Assembly (NCBI RefSeq): GCF_018143015.1
Contig: NC_054754.1
Location: forward strand, 29,029,830 to 29,093,829
Length of the DNA: 64,000 bases
Source: Lytechinus variegatus
Lineage: Eukaryota; Echinodermata; Echinoidea; Temnopleuroida; Toxopneustidae
Direction: 5' to 3'
Shown here: in pieces, positions 46,173 to 58,266 of the stretch
Layout of the letters: every line of letters begins with the position of its first letter
Position numbering within the stretch: position 1 is the first letter of the stretch
The notes under the pieces: model-generated
What the model was told of the DNA's origin: nothing
Database searches by the model: none
What the model saw: only the letters and a program-made list of their open reading frames with translations
Program-made: the position numbers and the translations under genes

Positions 46173-46336
46173 TCAGGGCATGCAGCCGCGCCATCAAAGT
46201 GAAAACTCCTTCGGAAGAGCCACGCCCACTTTTCAGTATTTATTTATTTTTTATGGGGGGAACGGGGGGGGGGGGGGGGTACAGACTGTGAGGTGAAATA
46301 CTTATCCACTTCTTGTATGTGTCCCCTTCACAGAGT

Positions 46337-46836
46337 TAAAGGATAAGTCCACCCCAATAAAAGTTTATTTGAATTATGAGAAAAATCCCAACAATATACA
46401 ATTCCGGGTATATAATTCACTAAAATTTCATCAAAATCGGATGTAAATAATAAGAAGTTATACATTTTTGAAGTTTTGCTTAATTTCACTATTTATGCAC
46501 ATGCTGGCCTGTATGCAAACGAGGGGACTGATGACGTCACTCACTTATAGGAAATATTCTAATTTTCTCTGTCCTGTGAAACAAATCAAAGTTTCTCCCT
46601 GAATTGGAGTGAATCTGCAAAAATTGAATTTGTATGATTCAAACAATAAAAAACAAAAATAGTGAGGGACATCGACTTTGTTGTGCATACTGTTTTGTGC
46701 ATGAATTAGTAGGCCTAAACTTAAATTTTAAAATGTCAGTAACATCCGATTTTTATGAAATTTTCAACATTATGCTTATTTGATTTTTCTGTAATTCAAA
46801 TCAACATTTCAGTGTCTGGGGCGGACTTGATCTTTA
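46337..46836. repeat. Foldback element, family FB, copy 2
   Basis: Starts TTAAAGGATAAGTCCACCCC and ends GGGGCGGACTTGATCTTTAT. The inner inverted words are AATTTCATCAAAATCGGATG and CATCCGATTTTTATGAAATT. Confidence 0.7.
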
Positions 46837-46839
46837 TAT

Positions 46840-47789
46840 GGCGTCAATTCATGGTTGGTCGTACGCAGGGGGGGGGGGGCATTATTATTTTTTTTACTGA
46901 AAATATTCACAAAAGTATAGTCCAGCATGAACTAATAGCAGGCTCAGACAGTGCTCGTCTGCACCCTTGCTGTCAATTTTCTTGAAAAAATGGCATGTAC
47001 AAAAATTCTTCCTACGGCACGTGCGTCAATTTGATTTTAAAAAATAGTTTAGTGTAGCAGTTTAGTTTGATTAAGGTTTAGGTTTTTTTAGTTTAACAGA
47101 GTTTTTAGTTCATTTCAGTCTAGTTTAGCTATGCTATATAGCATTAATTAGCTTACCATATTAACTTTAATTGTTTCGTTTTCTTAATCTGTTTTATTTT
47201 GATTTGTCTTGTTTTGTAGATCTTCTTTATGTTCTTGTTTTTTTTTTCTTTATTACTTTATTTGTACAAAACTGCCAGCTAGTGTAGAAAATGTGCATTG
47301 GTGATCGAAGGAAAATTAAACTGGTCGAAAATTACACTATATTAATTGACAAGGTGACTAAGACGTAGAATTTACTTGAATTTTGAACTTTATTGAAAGA
47401 ACGCCTTTTAGCTCCATGGGCCAAATATAGGCTTAAACATATTACACGTACAAAGGTTTAGCAATATTATAATTACATAAAGGCCTACAGGGAGTAAACC
47501 GTATCAATTTCCACAGGTACCGGTACTTGAAGATACCGTAATTACATTTTGTAATTGATTGAGATTTTCGCACTGCAACTCACTATAGTAGGACGTGCAA
47601 CTCACTATCTCTGAAAATATCAGAAAAATTCTATAAATTACCAATATCGCGCTGTTAGACTAAATTGTGCATTTGGAACATCCTTCCTATGGTCAAGTGA
47701 CAGGGTAAGCGAGCATTTGTGGGCTTTTTTGAGCACTTCACACTTACTTTATGTCGTAGGTCGCACCTATACGTACCGTACTAACATTC
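46840..47789. other. LINE B 5' flank, nothing firm
   Basis: Contains a T-rich GTTTAG-type stretch (47040-47120) and AT-rich unique sequence. The LINE B 5' UTR must begin somewhere in its last few hundred bases. Confidence 0.35.
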
Positions 47790-47820
47790 AAATTTCCCGC
47801 CCTTTTACCAAAGGCCAATC

Positions 47821-49248
47821 ATGGCGACTGGGCCGGCGACATCCGAGCCGGACCATACAATAACGAGTACGGATGAAGAAATCTGGATGATACAAAGACC
47901 ACGTCGAAAAAAAAGCACTTCGTACCAACCAGAAAAAAGAAAAAGAGAAAAGAGTGACGATATTACAATTGAAAATATCAATCAAAACGCATCGTCAGAT
48001 TCTGACTCGAATAAATCATATCGTACTCCAGGTTTTACTTCAACCAAAAGATTGTCTGATTTCAAGTTATTTATAGCACCTATAGATAGACAGAAGAAAT
48101 TGAATTTAAGGAATATTGATCCCTTAAAAGTAAAAAAAGCGATCAGAGATGTGACTTCACAACCAGTAGAGTTTATTAAACCCATTAGCACCGGGTTGCT
48201 GGTAAAATGTATCAACCTAAAGCAGATGAAATCCATCTCACAGATTCAAAACATAGGCAATATACCAGTAAAGGTCACGGAAAGTAGGTCGGGAACTAAA
48301 GGAGTGATATATGGTGTCCCAACTGAAACATCAGAAGAGGATATTCTTGAAGAATTGAGAGACCAGAAAGTGACAGCAGTAAAAAGAATAGTAAAGAAAG
48401 ACCAGAGAAACAAAAATGACAAAGAAAGAGAAGGTGCTGATAATAATCAGCCTATTTTTATTCCTATGAGGAGTGTGATTCTTACTTTCAGTCTGGCAGA
48501 TCTCCCTCAGAATATCAATCTAGGCTACCAGATGTTTTCAGTAAAACCATATATCCCTCCTGTGTCCAGATGTTTTAAGTGTCAAAGGTATGGTCACACT
48601 GCTGACATATGCAGATCTCAGATTAGGTGTGTTAGGTGTGGAGATCATCATAATTTTGATCAATGCCAGAAGAAATTGACACCAATATGTGCCAATTGTG
48701 GAGGTGAACACTCCGCAGCATTCAAAGGATGCCAGCAGGCCAAAAAAGCAAAAGAAGTACAAGAAATAAAGATAATAAGAAAGCTAACATATGCTGAAGC
48801 ATCCCAGGTCTGGAAAACACAAAGTGAACAAAAAGTCACACAGACAGTCACTGATGATGCTAAGGGATTTTCCCAATCAGTACCTAAGGTAAGAGTAAAA
48901 ACATATGTAACAGATAACCAGAGTAAAGTTACAAATCCACCGGTAGCAACGGTTCCAAGCGAACTACCTATGGAGACTAACTTTCCTGTCAACACCCAAC
49001 AAAGGGATACACCACTGTCTGAAGTTAAAGATCAGGCTAACAGGTCAGCTGGTACATCGACAAAGAATACCACACCTAATTTCATAAGTTTAGCCAGTGA
49101 TGAACAAATTGTTGTTTTTATATGTCAATTAATTATGTCATTAACTGAAGGTAGAGAAGAAGAAGAAATAAATGCTTTAATTTTAACTGCTGCAAGAAGA
49201 TTGCGGCAACAAAAAAAGGAAATCATAACTCAACAACGCAGGAACTAA
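47821..49248 (+). CDS. LINE B ORF1, gag-like nucleic-acid-binding protein
   Basis: Intact 475-residue frame. The N-terminal 80 residues are basic. About 85-245 is an RRM-like region typical of I/jockey ORF1, ending FSVKPYIPPVSRCFKC. At about 251-315 there are three zinc knuckles: CFKCQRYGHTADIC, CVRCGDHHNFDQC and CANCGGEHSAAFKGC. The protein coats element RNA and delivers it to the nucleus. The tail is Gln/Arg-rich and ends before a TAA that ORF2 overlaps. The ATG follows CCAATC and is the first in frame. Confidence 0.9.
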   Translation: MATGPATSEPDHTITSTDEEIWMIQRPRRKKSTSYQPEKRKREKSDDITIENINQNASSDSDSNKSYRTPGFTSTKRLSDFKLFIAPIDRQKKLNLRNIDPLKVKKAIRDVTSQPVEFIKPISTGLLVKCINLKQMKSISQIQNIGNIPVKVTESRSGTKGVIYGVPTETSEEDILEELRDQKVTAVKRIVKKDQRNKNDKEREGADNNQPIFIPMRSVILTFSLADLPQNINLGYQMFSVKPYIPPVSRCFKCQRYGHTADICRSQIRCVRCGDHHNFDQCQKKLTPICANCGGEHSAAFKGCQQAKKAKEVQEIKIIRKLTYAEASQVWKTQSEQKVTQTVTDDAKGFSQSVPKVRVKTYVTDNQSKVTNPPVATVPSELPMETNFPVNTQQRDTPLSEVKDQANRSAGTSTKNTTPNFISLASDEQIVVFICQLIMSLTEGREEEEINALILTAARRLRQQKKEIITQQRRN

Positions 49249-50755
49249 CGCTTTCTTTGCCCTACTTTCCATCCTTCAATGGAATTCTCAGGGCTTATTA
49301 GGGCACGGACAAGAGCTACTTAATCATTTAAAAACAAATAAAGAATATGATTTAATTTGTGTTCAAGAAACGTGGTTTTATGATAATAGTTCACTTTGTA
49401 TTCCAAATTATACATGCCTTCCAAGAAATAGGGAAGGTCAGCGAAGAGGGGGTTGTGCAATATATATCCACGATAGGATTAAGTACGAAGATCCAATCAA
49501 TGATCCAAGTCTAGAATTACAACAAGTTAACATATATGTCACCAATAAAATAATATCTATTATCAACTTTTATAATCCATGCAAAAAATTAAACGAATCA
49601 ATTCTAAACACATTGTTGAAAAATGTTAATGAAACAGATAACCTAATAATCTTAGGTGATTTCAATGCCCATAGTACCCTCTGGGGCAGTGACAAAACCG
49701 ACAGAAATGGACAAGCCATTGAGCAATTTATATATGAGAATAACTTCATAGTATTGAATGATAAAACAGGAACTAGACTTGATCCTTGTACTGGAAAGCT
49801 TTCGTGCTTAGATCTGAGTATTTCCTCCCCATTACTGGCCGGTAAGGCGATATGGAAAGTTATGGAAGATTCTTTTGGGAGTGATCATTTTCCAATTATT
49901 ATTCAAATAACACTTGGAAAGAAAGAAAAAAATCATGAAAATCTAAGTAATCAGGCCAAAGATAACATGTCTCATGAACATATCTCTTTTAAGAATGTTA
50001 ACTGGCCCATATTTGCATACAAATGTGAAAATATTATAAAAAATGAAATAATTAATTCTGAAGATGATATTCAGAACATTTTTCATACATTTATGGAACG
50101 CTTGAAAGAATGTATTCATGAAGCAATTCCAAAAAAAAGAAAGACAGGAAAAAATCCTGTCCCATGGTGGAACAAGGAATGTACTGAAAAGATTAAAGAA
50201 AGAAATAGAATAAGAAACCATCTATCAAGAAAAATTACACTTGATAGAATTAACGAATACAAAAAAAAGAAGGCAGAAGCCCAACGAGTTCTCCGGAAAG
50301 CGGAAAGAGAATATTGGCAAGCTTTTTGCAGAAGACTAGACAGATTCATGCCAGAGACAAAGATATGGTCATGTATAAAACGTTTGAATGGCGTACCTGT
50401 CAAAAAATCACAAAATATGCCTATTTTGATTGAGAAAGGTAAAGCCATTACGTCCTTACCAGAGAGAGTAGAGATTTTTGGAACTTTTTTCCAATCCTTA
50501 GGACACAAAAAACAAGATATCAATAAAACATTAACCAAGGAAGTACAAAACTCTTTCTACCAAAATGAACATGTCATTAATGAACCGTTCTCGATGAATG
50601 AATTTGAGAAAGCAGTTAAATCTACTAAATTTGCTGCTCCAGGAAAAGATAATATTCCATACATTGTATACGAAAATATGCCAAAAAACACAAAAGAAAT
50701 TATGTTGAACATTATTAATAGAATATGGGAATCCGGGATATCCCGAGTTCTCTAA
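49229..50755 (+). pseudogene. LINE B ORF2, endonuclease part and linker
   Basis: APE endonuclease: ILQWNSQGLLGHGQELL opening, VQETWF (Glu), ILGDFNAHSTLWG (Asp/Asn/His), LSISS, and GSDHFPI (Asp-His). It cuts the target strand. The frame is +1 relative to ORF1 and overlaps its last 20 nt. No ATG lies before the catalytic core: the first in-frame ATG is 49613, after QETW. So translation must start by frameshift, reinitiation at a non-AUG codon, or the ATG has been lost. The frame ends at 50755, where a GGG run (50735-50737) has probably lost one base. Confidence 0.85.
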
Positions 50756-52989
50756 AACACTCAATTTTAGTGCCAATCTTGAAATCTGGTAAGGACTCAA
50801 AAAACGTTATCTCTTACAGACCAATATCACTTACATCTTGTTTTGCCAAAGTTATAGAGCGTATGATAAAAAATAGATTGCAGTGGTACATAGATAAAAA
50901 TAACTTATTGCCTAATTTCATCAGCGGTTTTAGAAAAGGTCGTAGTACAACTGACAATATTGTTTTATTAGAAAATGACATTCAAAAATCCATCAATTGC
51001 AGTGAGCACACTCTTGCAGTATTTTTGGATGTCGAAAAGGCTTATGACAGTCTTTGGATTGATGGATTACTGTACAAACTAGCTCAATGTGGTATAGGAG
51101 GAAATATGTTACAATTTTTAGAAAATTATCTAACAGAACGTACCTTTCAGGTAAGAGTTACAAATACTGAATCCAGAACATTCCAAATCCATAACGGACT
51201 CCCCCAGGGGAGTGTTCTGAGCCCCCTTTTATATGTCATGATGAGAGATATTCCAATTGATCCTGAAGTGACAATATCCATATATGCTGATGATTGTGCA
51301 ATATGGTTTTCTGGAAAAAATGTAGAGAATATTAGATTAAGGATACAAACTTATCTAGATATATTATGTACCTGGTTTAAAGACTGGGGATTCAATTTTT
51401 CTATTGAGAAGACTGTTCCGGTATTTTTCACTAAGCTTACAAACGTTACACCTCCAACAGTCAAGTTTGAAGGGAGTATACTCACTTATAAAAATAATCA
51501 CCGTTTCCTAGGAATGATATTTGATAGTAAATTGTCTTGGCTTCCCCATATAGAGAACGTAGTTTCAAGAAGTAAAAGGAAACTAAATATATTGCGAAGT
51601 TTAACAGGAACTAAATGGGGAAGTTCATCTAAGTCCTTACTCATGGTTTACAGGGCAATTATTAGATCAATTTTTGATTATGGTTGTCAAGCTTATGATA
51701 GTGCTCCAGTAACTACAAAAAAGTTGTTAGACTCGGTGCAATATCAAGCACTCAGAATATGTGCTGGCGGGCTGCCGTTGACATCGCTAGTTTCTCTGCA
51801 GGTGGAAATGGGAGAACCTCCTTTAGATTTAAGAAGGCAAATGTTATCAAGCAAGTACAGACAAAATATAGAAAGACATAGTAATCACCCATTAATAACA
51901 CGTATCAAACCATGTTGGCAGTTCGATTATCTCAAAGGTAAGAACGTTAGTAAACCGTTTGGTTATAGGCTTCAATCCAAGATAGGAAAAGAAATTAGTA
52001 TTGAAAATATTATTTCTCCAGCCTTTCCCCCTTGGTTATTTTGTCCACCAGTTATATCTACTGAATTAAGTTCACAAATTAAGAAATCGGACCATCCAAT
52101 ACAATTGCAACAACTGAGTTTGGAATTGATACATACAAAATGGTCACACCAACTCCATATATACACTGATGGATCCAAAGCTCCTGAAAAGGGAATTAGT
52201 TCAGCCGCTTTCTACGTACCTTATTTTTCTTTTTACCAAGGCAAAAGGTTATCTAATTTCACCTCCTCCTACAGGGCGGAATTGATTGCGATTATTCTTG
52301 CACTGGAATGGATAGAACATTTAGATATATATACAGGTGTTGTTATTTTCAGTGATTCATTAAGTGCACTTTTATCTTTACAGAATCGGAAAGACGATCC
52401 TATTATCACAGAAATTCTGACTATTACTACAAGACTCAAATATAAAGGTTTAGATATATACCTAGAGTGGATCCCTGGTCACTGTGGAATAAAAGGAAAT
52501 GAAATAGCAGACTCCTGCGCAAAAAAAGCTTTATCAAACAAAATAGAAATTCATAATCAAATAACATTATCAGAGATTATGCAACTTATTTCAAAAAGTT
52601 GTAAGATAGTTTGGCAAGAAAGATGGAATAAAACTAACTCAGCACTGAAAGAGTTGCAACCATCAGTGTTACCCTCATATAAATGCAATCTAGGGAGACA
52701 GGAAACTGTACTCCATCGTCTCCGTTTTGGAGTCGCTGGTCTTAACCAAGATCTACATAGATTAGGGATCCATCAAACAGGGTTTTGTGATACATGTCGT
52801 GAGGTAGAAACTGTCAGACATTATCTTTTACATTGTCCAAAATATATAATTGAAAGATCAATGCTCCTTGTAGATTTGAATGAATCACAGCCTGGACAAA
52901 TAATGGAGTATTTAAAAAAAGATGATCCAGGGATACAGAAAGCACTTTTACGTTTCGTTTCAAGAACGAAACGTTTTAGTAAGGAGTGA
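50725..52989 (+). pseudogene. LINE B ORF2, reverse transcriptase, RNase H and CCHC finger
   Basis: RT motifs: ISYRPISLTSC, FISGFRKGRSTTDN, FLDVEKAYDSLW, GLPQGSVLSPLLY and YADDCAIWF (catalytic DD). RNase H follows with its acidic set in IYTDGSK (Asp), YRAELIAI (Glu), FSDSLSALL (Asp) and WIPGHCGIKGNEIAD (Asp). The C-terminus carries CDTCREVETVRHYLLHC, a CX2CX7HX4C finger. All catalytic residues are present over about 754 residues. The apparent start Met at 50725 is only where the shifted frame opens. The text WESG / DIPSSLKHS shows the join with the upstream frame. Confidence 0.9.
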
Positions 52990-53549
52990 TGTACTATTTT
53001 TTATATTGTATTGTTTATTAAGAAATATGAAAGGATATGATTGTACAAGTCTAATGTGAAAAGAAAAAAAAAATATATATATATATATATAATAATGTAT
53101 GATATAATATATACAATATGTTCTGCACATATAACTAACAAAGCCCACAAGTGTTTTCGCCTTGTTGTTGTTTAAAAAAGAAGAAATGAATTATTTTAAT
53201 GTTTAACCCATCTGTAAGCACAGGTACACTAGCGCCCCCTCGTCTATGCATGGGTGACCTAGGCATTTACGTCCGAAAAATCGGCACAATGTACCGTGCT
53301 GACCGGTATGATTGCATCTTGAAAGGACAGGGCAAGCGCAACTAGTTGGAACTGAGCTGAAGCTAGCGGTTTGTTTTTGGCGAAGATTTGTTTATATGCC
53401 ATTTTGATTAGAGTTACGGCAAACTGTACCATAATCATCCCTTTTTCATATTAGAAGGATGCACATGAAAAATATTTCACATATGTATAAATTATTATTG
53501 GTAATAATTTTATTATGTGAGAAGTGAGATTTTTATTAATAGAGTAAAT

Positions 53550-53605
53550 GGCGACAATAGTCAAATATGACTAATCGCCACTCAAACCAATATAAGAAGA
53601 AGAAG
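53550..53605 (+). other. LINE B 3' stem-loop and (AAG)n tail
   Basis: GGCGA/TCGCC (53550-53554 with 53575-53579) enclose TAGTCA/TGACTA around an AATA loop. About 14 nt later comes (AAG)n. A 3' stem-loop followed by a microsatellite tail is how several stringent LINEs mark their RNA for the RT. Confidence 0.65.
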
Positions 53606-53748
53606 AAGTTGTTTACATCGTGAAAATGTGTGAATATTTCAATTCAGGATTGGCATTGCGTAACATAATATTTTACAGTTAGCGAGATTGCATGATCGCG
53701 ATCGAGCAATATTTAATGCGTTCTGGTACGTTTGAAGTGAAATAAATC

Positions 53749-56617
53749 ATGGTTTTGCAGAGTATTAGAGATCTTGATGATGATGTTTATCCGGTATGTA
53801 AAGATTTTTGTCTTAATTATGTTCTAGCTTTCACTTCAGTCTGACGTTCTGACATTAACAATTGAAGTTGAACACAATCGGCGAGCGGTCTCTTGTTGTT
53901 CGCCAGCGGATATAACTCGCCAGTTTCCCGGTGCGAGCCGGGCCAGGCATCTTGCGTCTGGCCCCCTTGCCTTGGCGCGCCTAGCCTCTGTCCATGAATG
54001 TACCTAAGTCCTAAGCTGATTGTGACAGCGCGAGCTACACGTACATTGTACTTGAAATGATACTGGTGTTGGGATATCGGATTGACCTCAGAAAACATGG
54101 AAAATATGATTATTTCCGGCAGTTTGTGTTGAGAACCTGAGCAGTTGAGTGCTGGTTTTGAAATGAATGTCTGCTGAACTGAACATAGGTGGTGACTGGT
54201 GTTCATGAACTACATGTAATTTCCCCATTCACCAACAATAAATAACCCCCAGATATTGGGAAAATTGTGATTTCAAATATCGGTGTTGGTGATATTTGAA
54301 GCCCACGAACAGGAAAACACATCCCTGAAAAATTTATATTTTTACACGTACAGAAAATGTTGACAACCCCCCTCTACCCCCAAAAAGAAAGGTCTTCACC
54401 ACCAGTGTTAGGTCATTTTCTGTCCCCCAGGCCCCAAAATGAAAAAAAAAATGACAAGCAAAAAAAAAGTCTTGAAAAAATTCAGGGGGCATAGGGGGGG
54501 GGTGGATATCAAACAAATTTAAGGGGAGGCTGTTTGAACCCCTGTAACCGCCCCCCGCACATGCTGTTGCACAAAGAATTATCAATCATGACAAAGGGGG
54601 ACAATGGGGGAGGTCGAACCACAGGGTGAGTGAGGTGATGACATGGAACTAACTTTACCTGCAGTTAAAAGGGACTCCCTCCCCTGGGCTGGGGTTTTCC
54701 AGACTGGGATAGGCATTTCTGGCTTTGGAACCTACAGCTGCAACTTCCTCTTGAGACAGCCACCCAAAATCTCAAATTGATAGAGATAAAACAACAAAGA
54801 ATTAGTATTGTTTGATAATGTATTGAAATTCAAACATTTCAAATTTATTTTAATCTATATTACAGGGTGTCCAGGACTATGCACGATGCCAGTCAAAGGC
54901 GTTTATGAAGGGCTTCATTGGTTTTATAGCAGGTGAGTTTATCATATGAGTCATATACATGTTAAGAAATCTGTGACAGTGTGCACAGACCCCTCAAATA
55001 CTCCACATTTGTTCAGAAAAATATATTTTGTTTTACTTATCTGGACGCTTGTTTTGATTGTATTATGATTTTCATCTGCTCTTGATTACTTTACTACAGT
55101 ACGGCCCATAGGAGATGTTCTTTGCTCATGTCTTTGAGCAAAATCATCCTCTTTTCAGTATGCTAATTACTGAGGGAGATTTTTCACCAGTGGAACTAGT
55201 ATGAGATTAAAGAACTGTCCTAAATATGGAGCATGCGCTGTAGTTTACTATATAATTGTAATTATTACCACCATCATAATCAGCAGCAACATCTTCTTTG
55301 TCATCATCAACAATATGGTCATCTAAATCTTCAACAAGCATTGTCATATTCATTACCATCATTATCTATCATTGTCATTTGTCAAAATCTTCATCATTTC
55401 AGGATCATTTTACGATGACTATCTTTTAGCTTGTCATAGCTTAGAAACACCTAAATCACAAGCGTTGCAAACACATATTGCCTATTGACCCCACATTCAT
55501 CACCCTCAGTACATTACTCAACATTATTCAAATAAAAGCTACTGAAATAAAACAACCTAATAATTGCTAAAGGACAAATCATGCCAGCTATATGAAACTG
55601 GGCCTTGGCTAGGCTATAATACACAAAAGATGTGACATGTTAGTCAACTTGTCACTGATGTTAAGTATGTTTTTCATTTTTTCTTTCATAGTTTATCGTT
55701 GTATTGTACTTTGCTTTTCAGGAGCTGCTGGTGGATTAACGGCTAGTATCTATGCCCGACAAAGATATCCAAGGTTCACTTCTGCTCATACAGTCTCTGC
55801 GATAGCAGGTAAAAGATCACAATCACATATAAATCCTAAAGTTCCCAGTTTTCTCTTTTCTGAATGCAAGCTATGTGTTGATCGGTGTTCTGAGTATCAA
55901 TTTCTGTGTTGTTTTGGTGAAAAGCATAAAACATGATGATGAATTGTAAATTGTGAAAATCTTAAGAAAATTTACTGGTAAGATCCACCATTTTACTTCA
56001 GTTTGATTTTATGTAAATTTTGATGATTTTTTCACTGTTTTTTGTAATTCGGTTTCTTTTTGTCTGAAAAATTGTTTTCAGTATAGTTCCATGAATACGT
56101 TGTTCCCAAATTTCTGTGAATTTTTCAGTTCTGTTTTCTGTATTGAGAAAAACAACACATTTAGGATGAATTGTGTTCCCAAGTTTTCTGTGAATGATTT
56201 TCAGTTGTTTTCTGTATTGTGCAAAACTGAGGGTTTTAATGTAACCTATTCAGGATGATCACTTTACATTTTGCAATTGGCCTTACATGATTCAGGTGCC
56301 TTAAACTTAAAAACATAAATCTGTGGAGCAAATGATCATTTCCATTATTAATCTTTAAAGGTGGAGCCATTACCTGCGGCTACCTTGTGGCATCAATAGC
56401 ATCCAGAGATTGCCAGAAGAACTGGGTAAGAACAGCTCAAGCATCAGGTTACAACGATGACAATGTTACATCTCCCAGAACAGTCGCAGCAGAGCAATCT
56501 ATCGCACCACAGCCGTTACAGGGAAACACTTCAAATGCAGTCACGGAACAGAGAGAACAAGACGAGTTCGATGGACCGGTTTCAAAGAAGACCAAATATG
56601 GAGATACTATGGATTAG
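53749..56617 (+). CDS. TMEM141: TMEM141: transmembrane protein 141
   Basis: Four coding exons with GT-AG introns and matching phase: 53749-53793, 54866-54932, 55722-55808, 56361-56617. Together they make 456 nt and 151 residues. The core follows vertebrate TMEM141: DYARCQSKAFMKG near the start and CQKNWV after the second helix. Predicted membrane helices are about residues 28-49 and 60-81; both are glycine/alanine-rich. The human protein is about 108 residues. Here a hydrophilic tail of some 60 residues, rich in acidic, Gln and Ser residues, follows the second helix. Function is poorly known; it is a small two-pass membrane protein. The start is supported by TAA two codons upstream in frame. 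LINE B ends about 145 bp upstream, so the promoter or 5' UTR is very close to that insertion. Confidence 0.88.
55262..55403 (+). repeat. CAT/ATC-rich low-complexity tract in TMEM141 intron 2
   Basis: Irregular CAT, ATC and AAC trinucleotides over about 140 bp. The open frames seen here are not coding. Confidence 0.5.
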
Positions 56618-56719
56618 CCAGTGAATAGTTTGGAAGACTGGTATTCAGTGATGAACTTGTCTGGCTGCCAGCTTTGACAGCAATACATGTATGCAGATGG
56701 GACAGTGTTGTGGCCTTTC

Positions 56720-56725
56720 AATAAA
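56720..56725 (+). terminator. Candidate TMEM141 polyadenylation signal
   Basis: AATAAA about 100 bp after the TMEM141 stop codon. Others occur further down (for example near 57803), so the used site is uncertain. Confidence 0.45.
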
Positions 56726-57036
56726 ACTCAACATTATGTTACCTAAGGAGAGTAAAGCCTTGCTGCATGGCTTTTCTTCGTACTGCCAGAAATTTTACAG
56801 AATCTTTTGCAAATTTCTCAATACATGTACCACATGCAGATTAACCTCCAGAATGATTGGGCTACAGTATATGCAGATGAACTCTATAAAGACTAGGCCG
56901 TTTTGATGCCTGAATATTCAGATTAGGGGTTGGGGGAGAAGTTGATTTAGTCTTAATGTCAAAAAGATGTGGTAGACTCAAAGGAATATTAGTCCTGAAA
57001 CATTTTCTCGCAATATTTAACACAAAAATATCAAGT

Positions 57037-57102
57037 GTTTAGGTGAATTTACCCGCCTTTTACGGGTAAATTGAGATACACCTGTATTCACCTAAATGTG
57101 TT
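57037..57102. repeat. Hairpin downstream of TMEM141
   Basis: TTTAGGTGAATTTACCCG faces CGGGTAAATTGAGATAC...ATTCACCTAAA. The inner arms GAATTTACCCG/CGGGTAAATT are near perfect. Confidence 0.55.
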
Positions 57103-57485
57103 CGATTCCCCTGACATTTCTGCAAAAGTTGCTACATAGGCACTCGCCTACTGTTCATTTATATTATCGCATGAAAAACGGCGACTGATATCTTGACGTA
57201 AATATTTATACTTATTCATTGGCCTAACCTCCTTTGTAAGGCATCGGTCTGCACTTTGCCTCTCTTCACCCAGGTGATAAATGGATAGGAGACGAGTGTC
57301 GTATGCATAGCAACTAAGGTTGAAAACATGGCAAAAAAATACATTTTGAGTTGGCTATTTTTCACAGCCTGTCTAATTCTGAAACAGTAGATACACTTTA
57401 ACATCGCAATGAATGGGGATTTTCAGGGCCCCTTTTTAGTTTCATGAGCTTTTTTTTTCTTTTTGGGGGCTAAATCACCCTAAGC

Positions 57486-57605
57486 CCCTGTGTAATTGTT
57501 TTCCCTGCTGGAAACTTGTTGGAATGCACCCCAGGGAGTGGAGAAAGTTATACATTGTGTGCTAGGACGCCAGAATGACTGATGTTCCTCATGTAATAGA
57601 AAGAT
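57486..57605 (+). repeat. tRNA-derived SINE fragment, copy C
   Basis: TTGTTGGAATGCACCCCAGG, then GAGTGGAGAAAG.TATACATTGT, match the middle of copy B (20583-20925). No tRNA head or tail. Confidence 0.6.
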
Positions 57606-58266
57606 GGTGTTTTGATATATTATGCATTTTATAAAAGCCAAATATTGTTTTTGGTATGATAATCTGTGGAAGTAGATCCTTAGCAAGCAAAGAAAATTAT
57701 TCAATGTTATCAATTTTTGCAATGACAAAGTGTAAAGTATATTATTAAGTGTAATTTAATGAAGGAGGAAACATTGTTTTCCCAAGACAAAATCATGTTC
57801 TTAATAAATTCAATTTTATGATATAAATATACAGACAGTTTGTAGGACTTTGTATGTTAAAATGGTCAAGCCTCACTATTGGAATACTGCATGAAAAGCT
57901 ACTGTGGATATTGGGGAAAGAAGGGTCAAGACTACTTGCAAGTAAAACCACTTACTTGGGACTCTAGAAAAAAATAAGTAAAAAGGGGAAAATCGGTTCG
58001 AAACCATGTCTCAGATTTCCTCAAATTACTTTCTTGGCAATTTCATGAAGTAATCAACCTCTTTGTACATGTACATTCGACCCCCCATTCCCTCAATTTG
58101 TACTTTTATTTCAAGTATATACTGTGCGTTTCAAAATACACAAAATGTGCAAAAGTTGTTGTGATGTCACTCCACATTAATCCTGAGAGATTGGTCGACC
58201 ACAATATAGCTAAACACCACCGAAGTCTGGTTTAATTCAAACTCTGGTTTAAACTAAAGCTTTAGT

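Larger units (their letters stand above)
47790..53605 (+). mobile_element. Near-intact I-group non-LTR retrotransposon (LINE B)
   Basis: Order: ORF1 with three zinc knuckles (47821-49248), ORF2 endonuclease (49229-50755), RT, RNase H and CCHC finger (50725-52989), 3' UTR, terminal stem-loop (53550-53579) and an (AAG)n tail (53593-53605). RNase H plus a knuckle-bearing ORF1 places it in the I superfamily (I- or Nimb-like). One single-base frame change separates endonuclease and RT. The tail ends about 145 bp upstream of the TMEM141 ATG. The 5' end is not defined. Confidence 0.9.

Noticed and set aside
50116-50538. 140-codon minus-strand frame
   Set aside because: Antisense shadow of LINE B ORF2.
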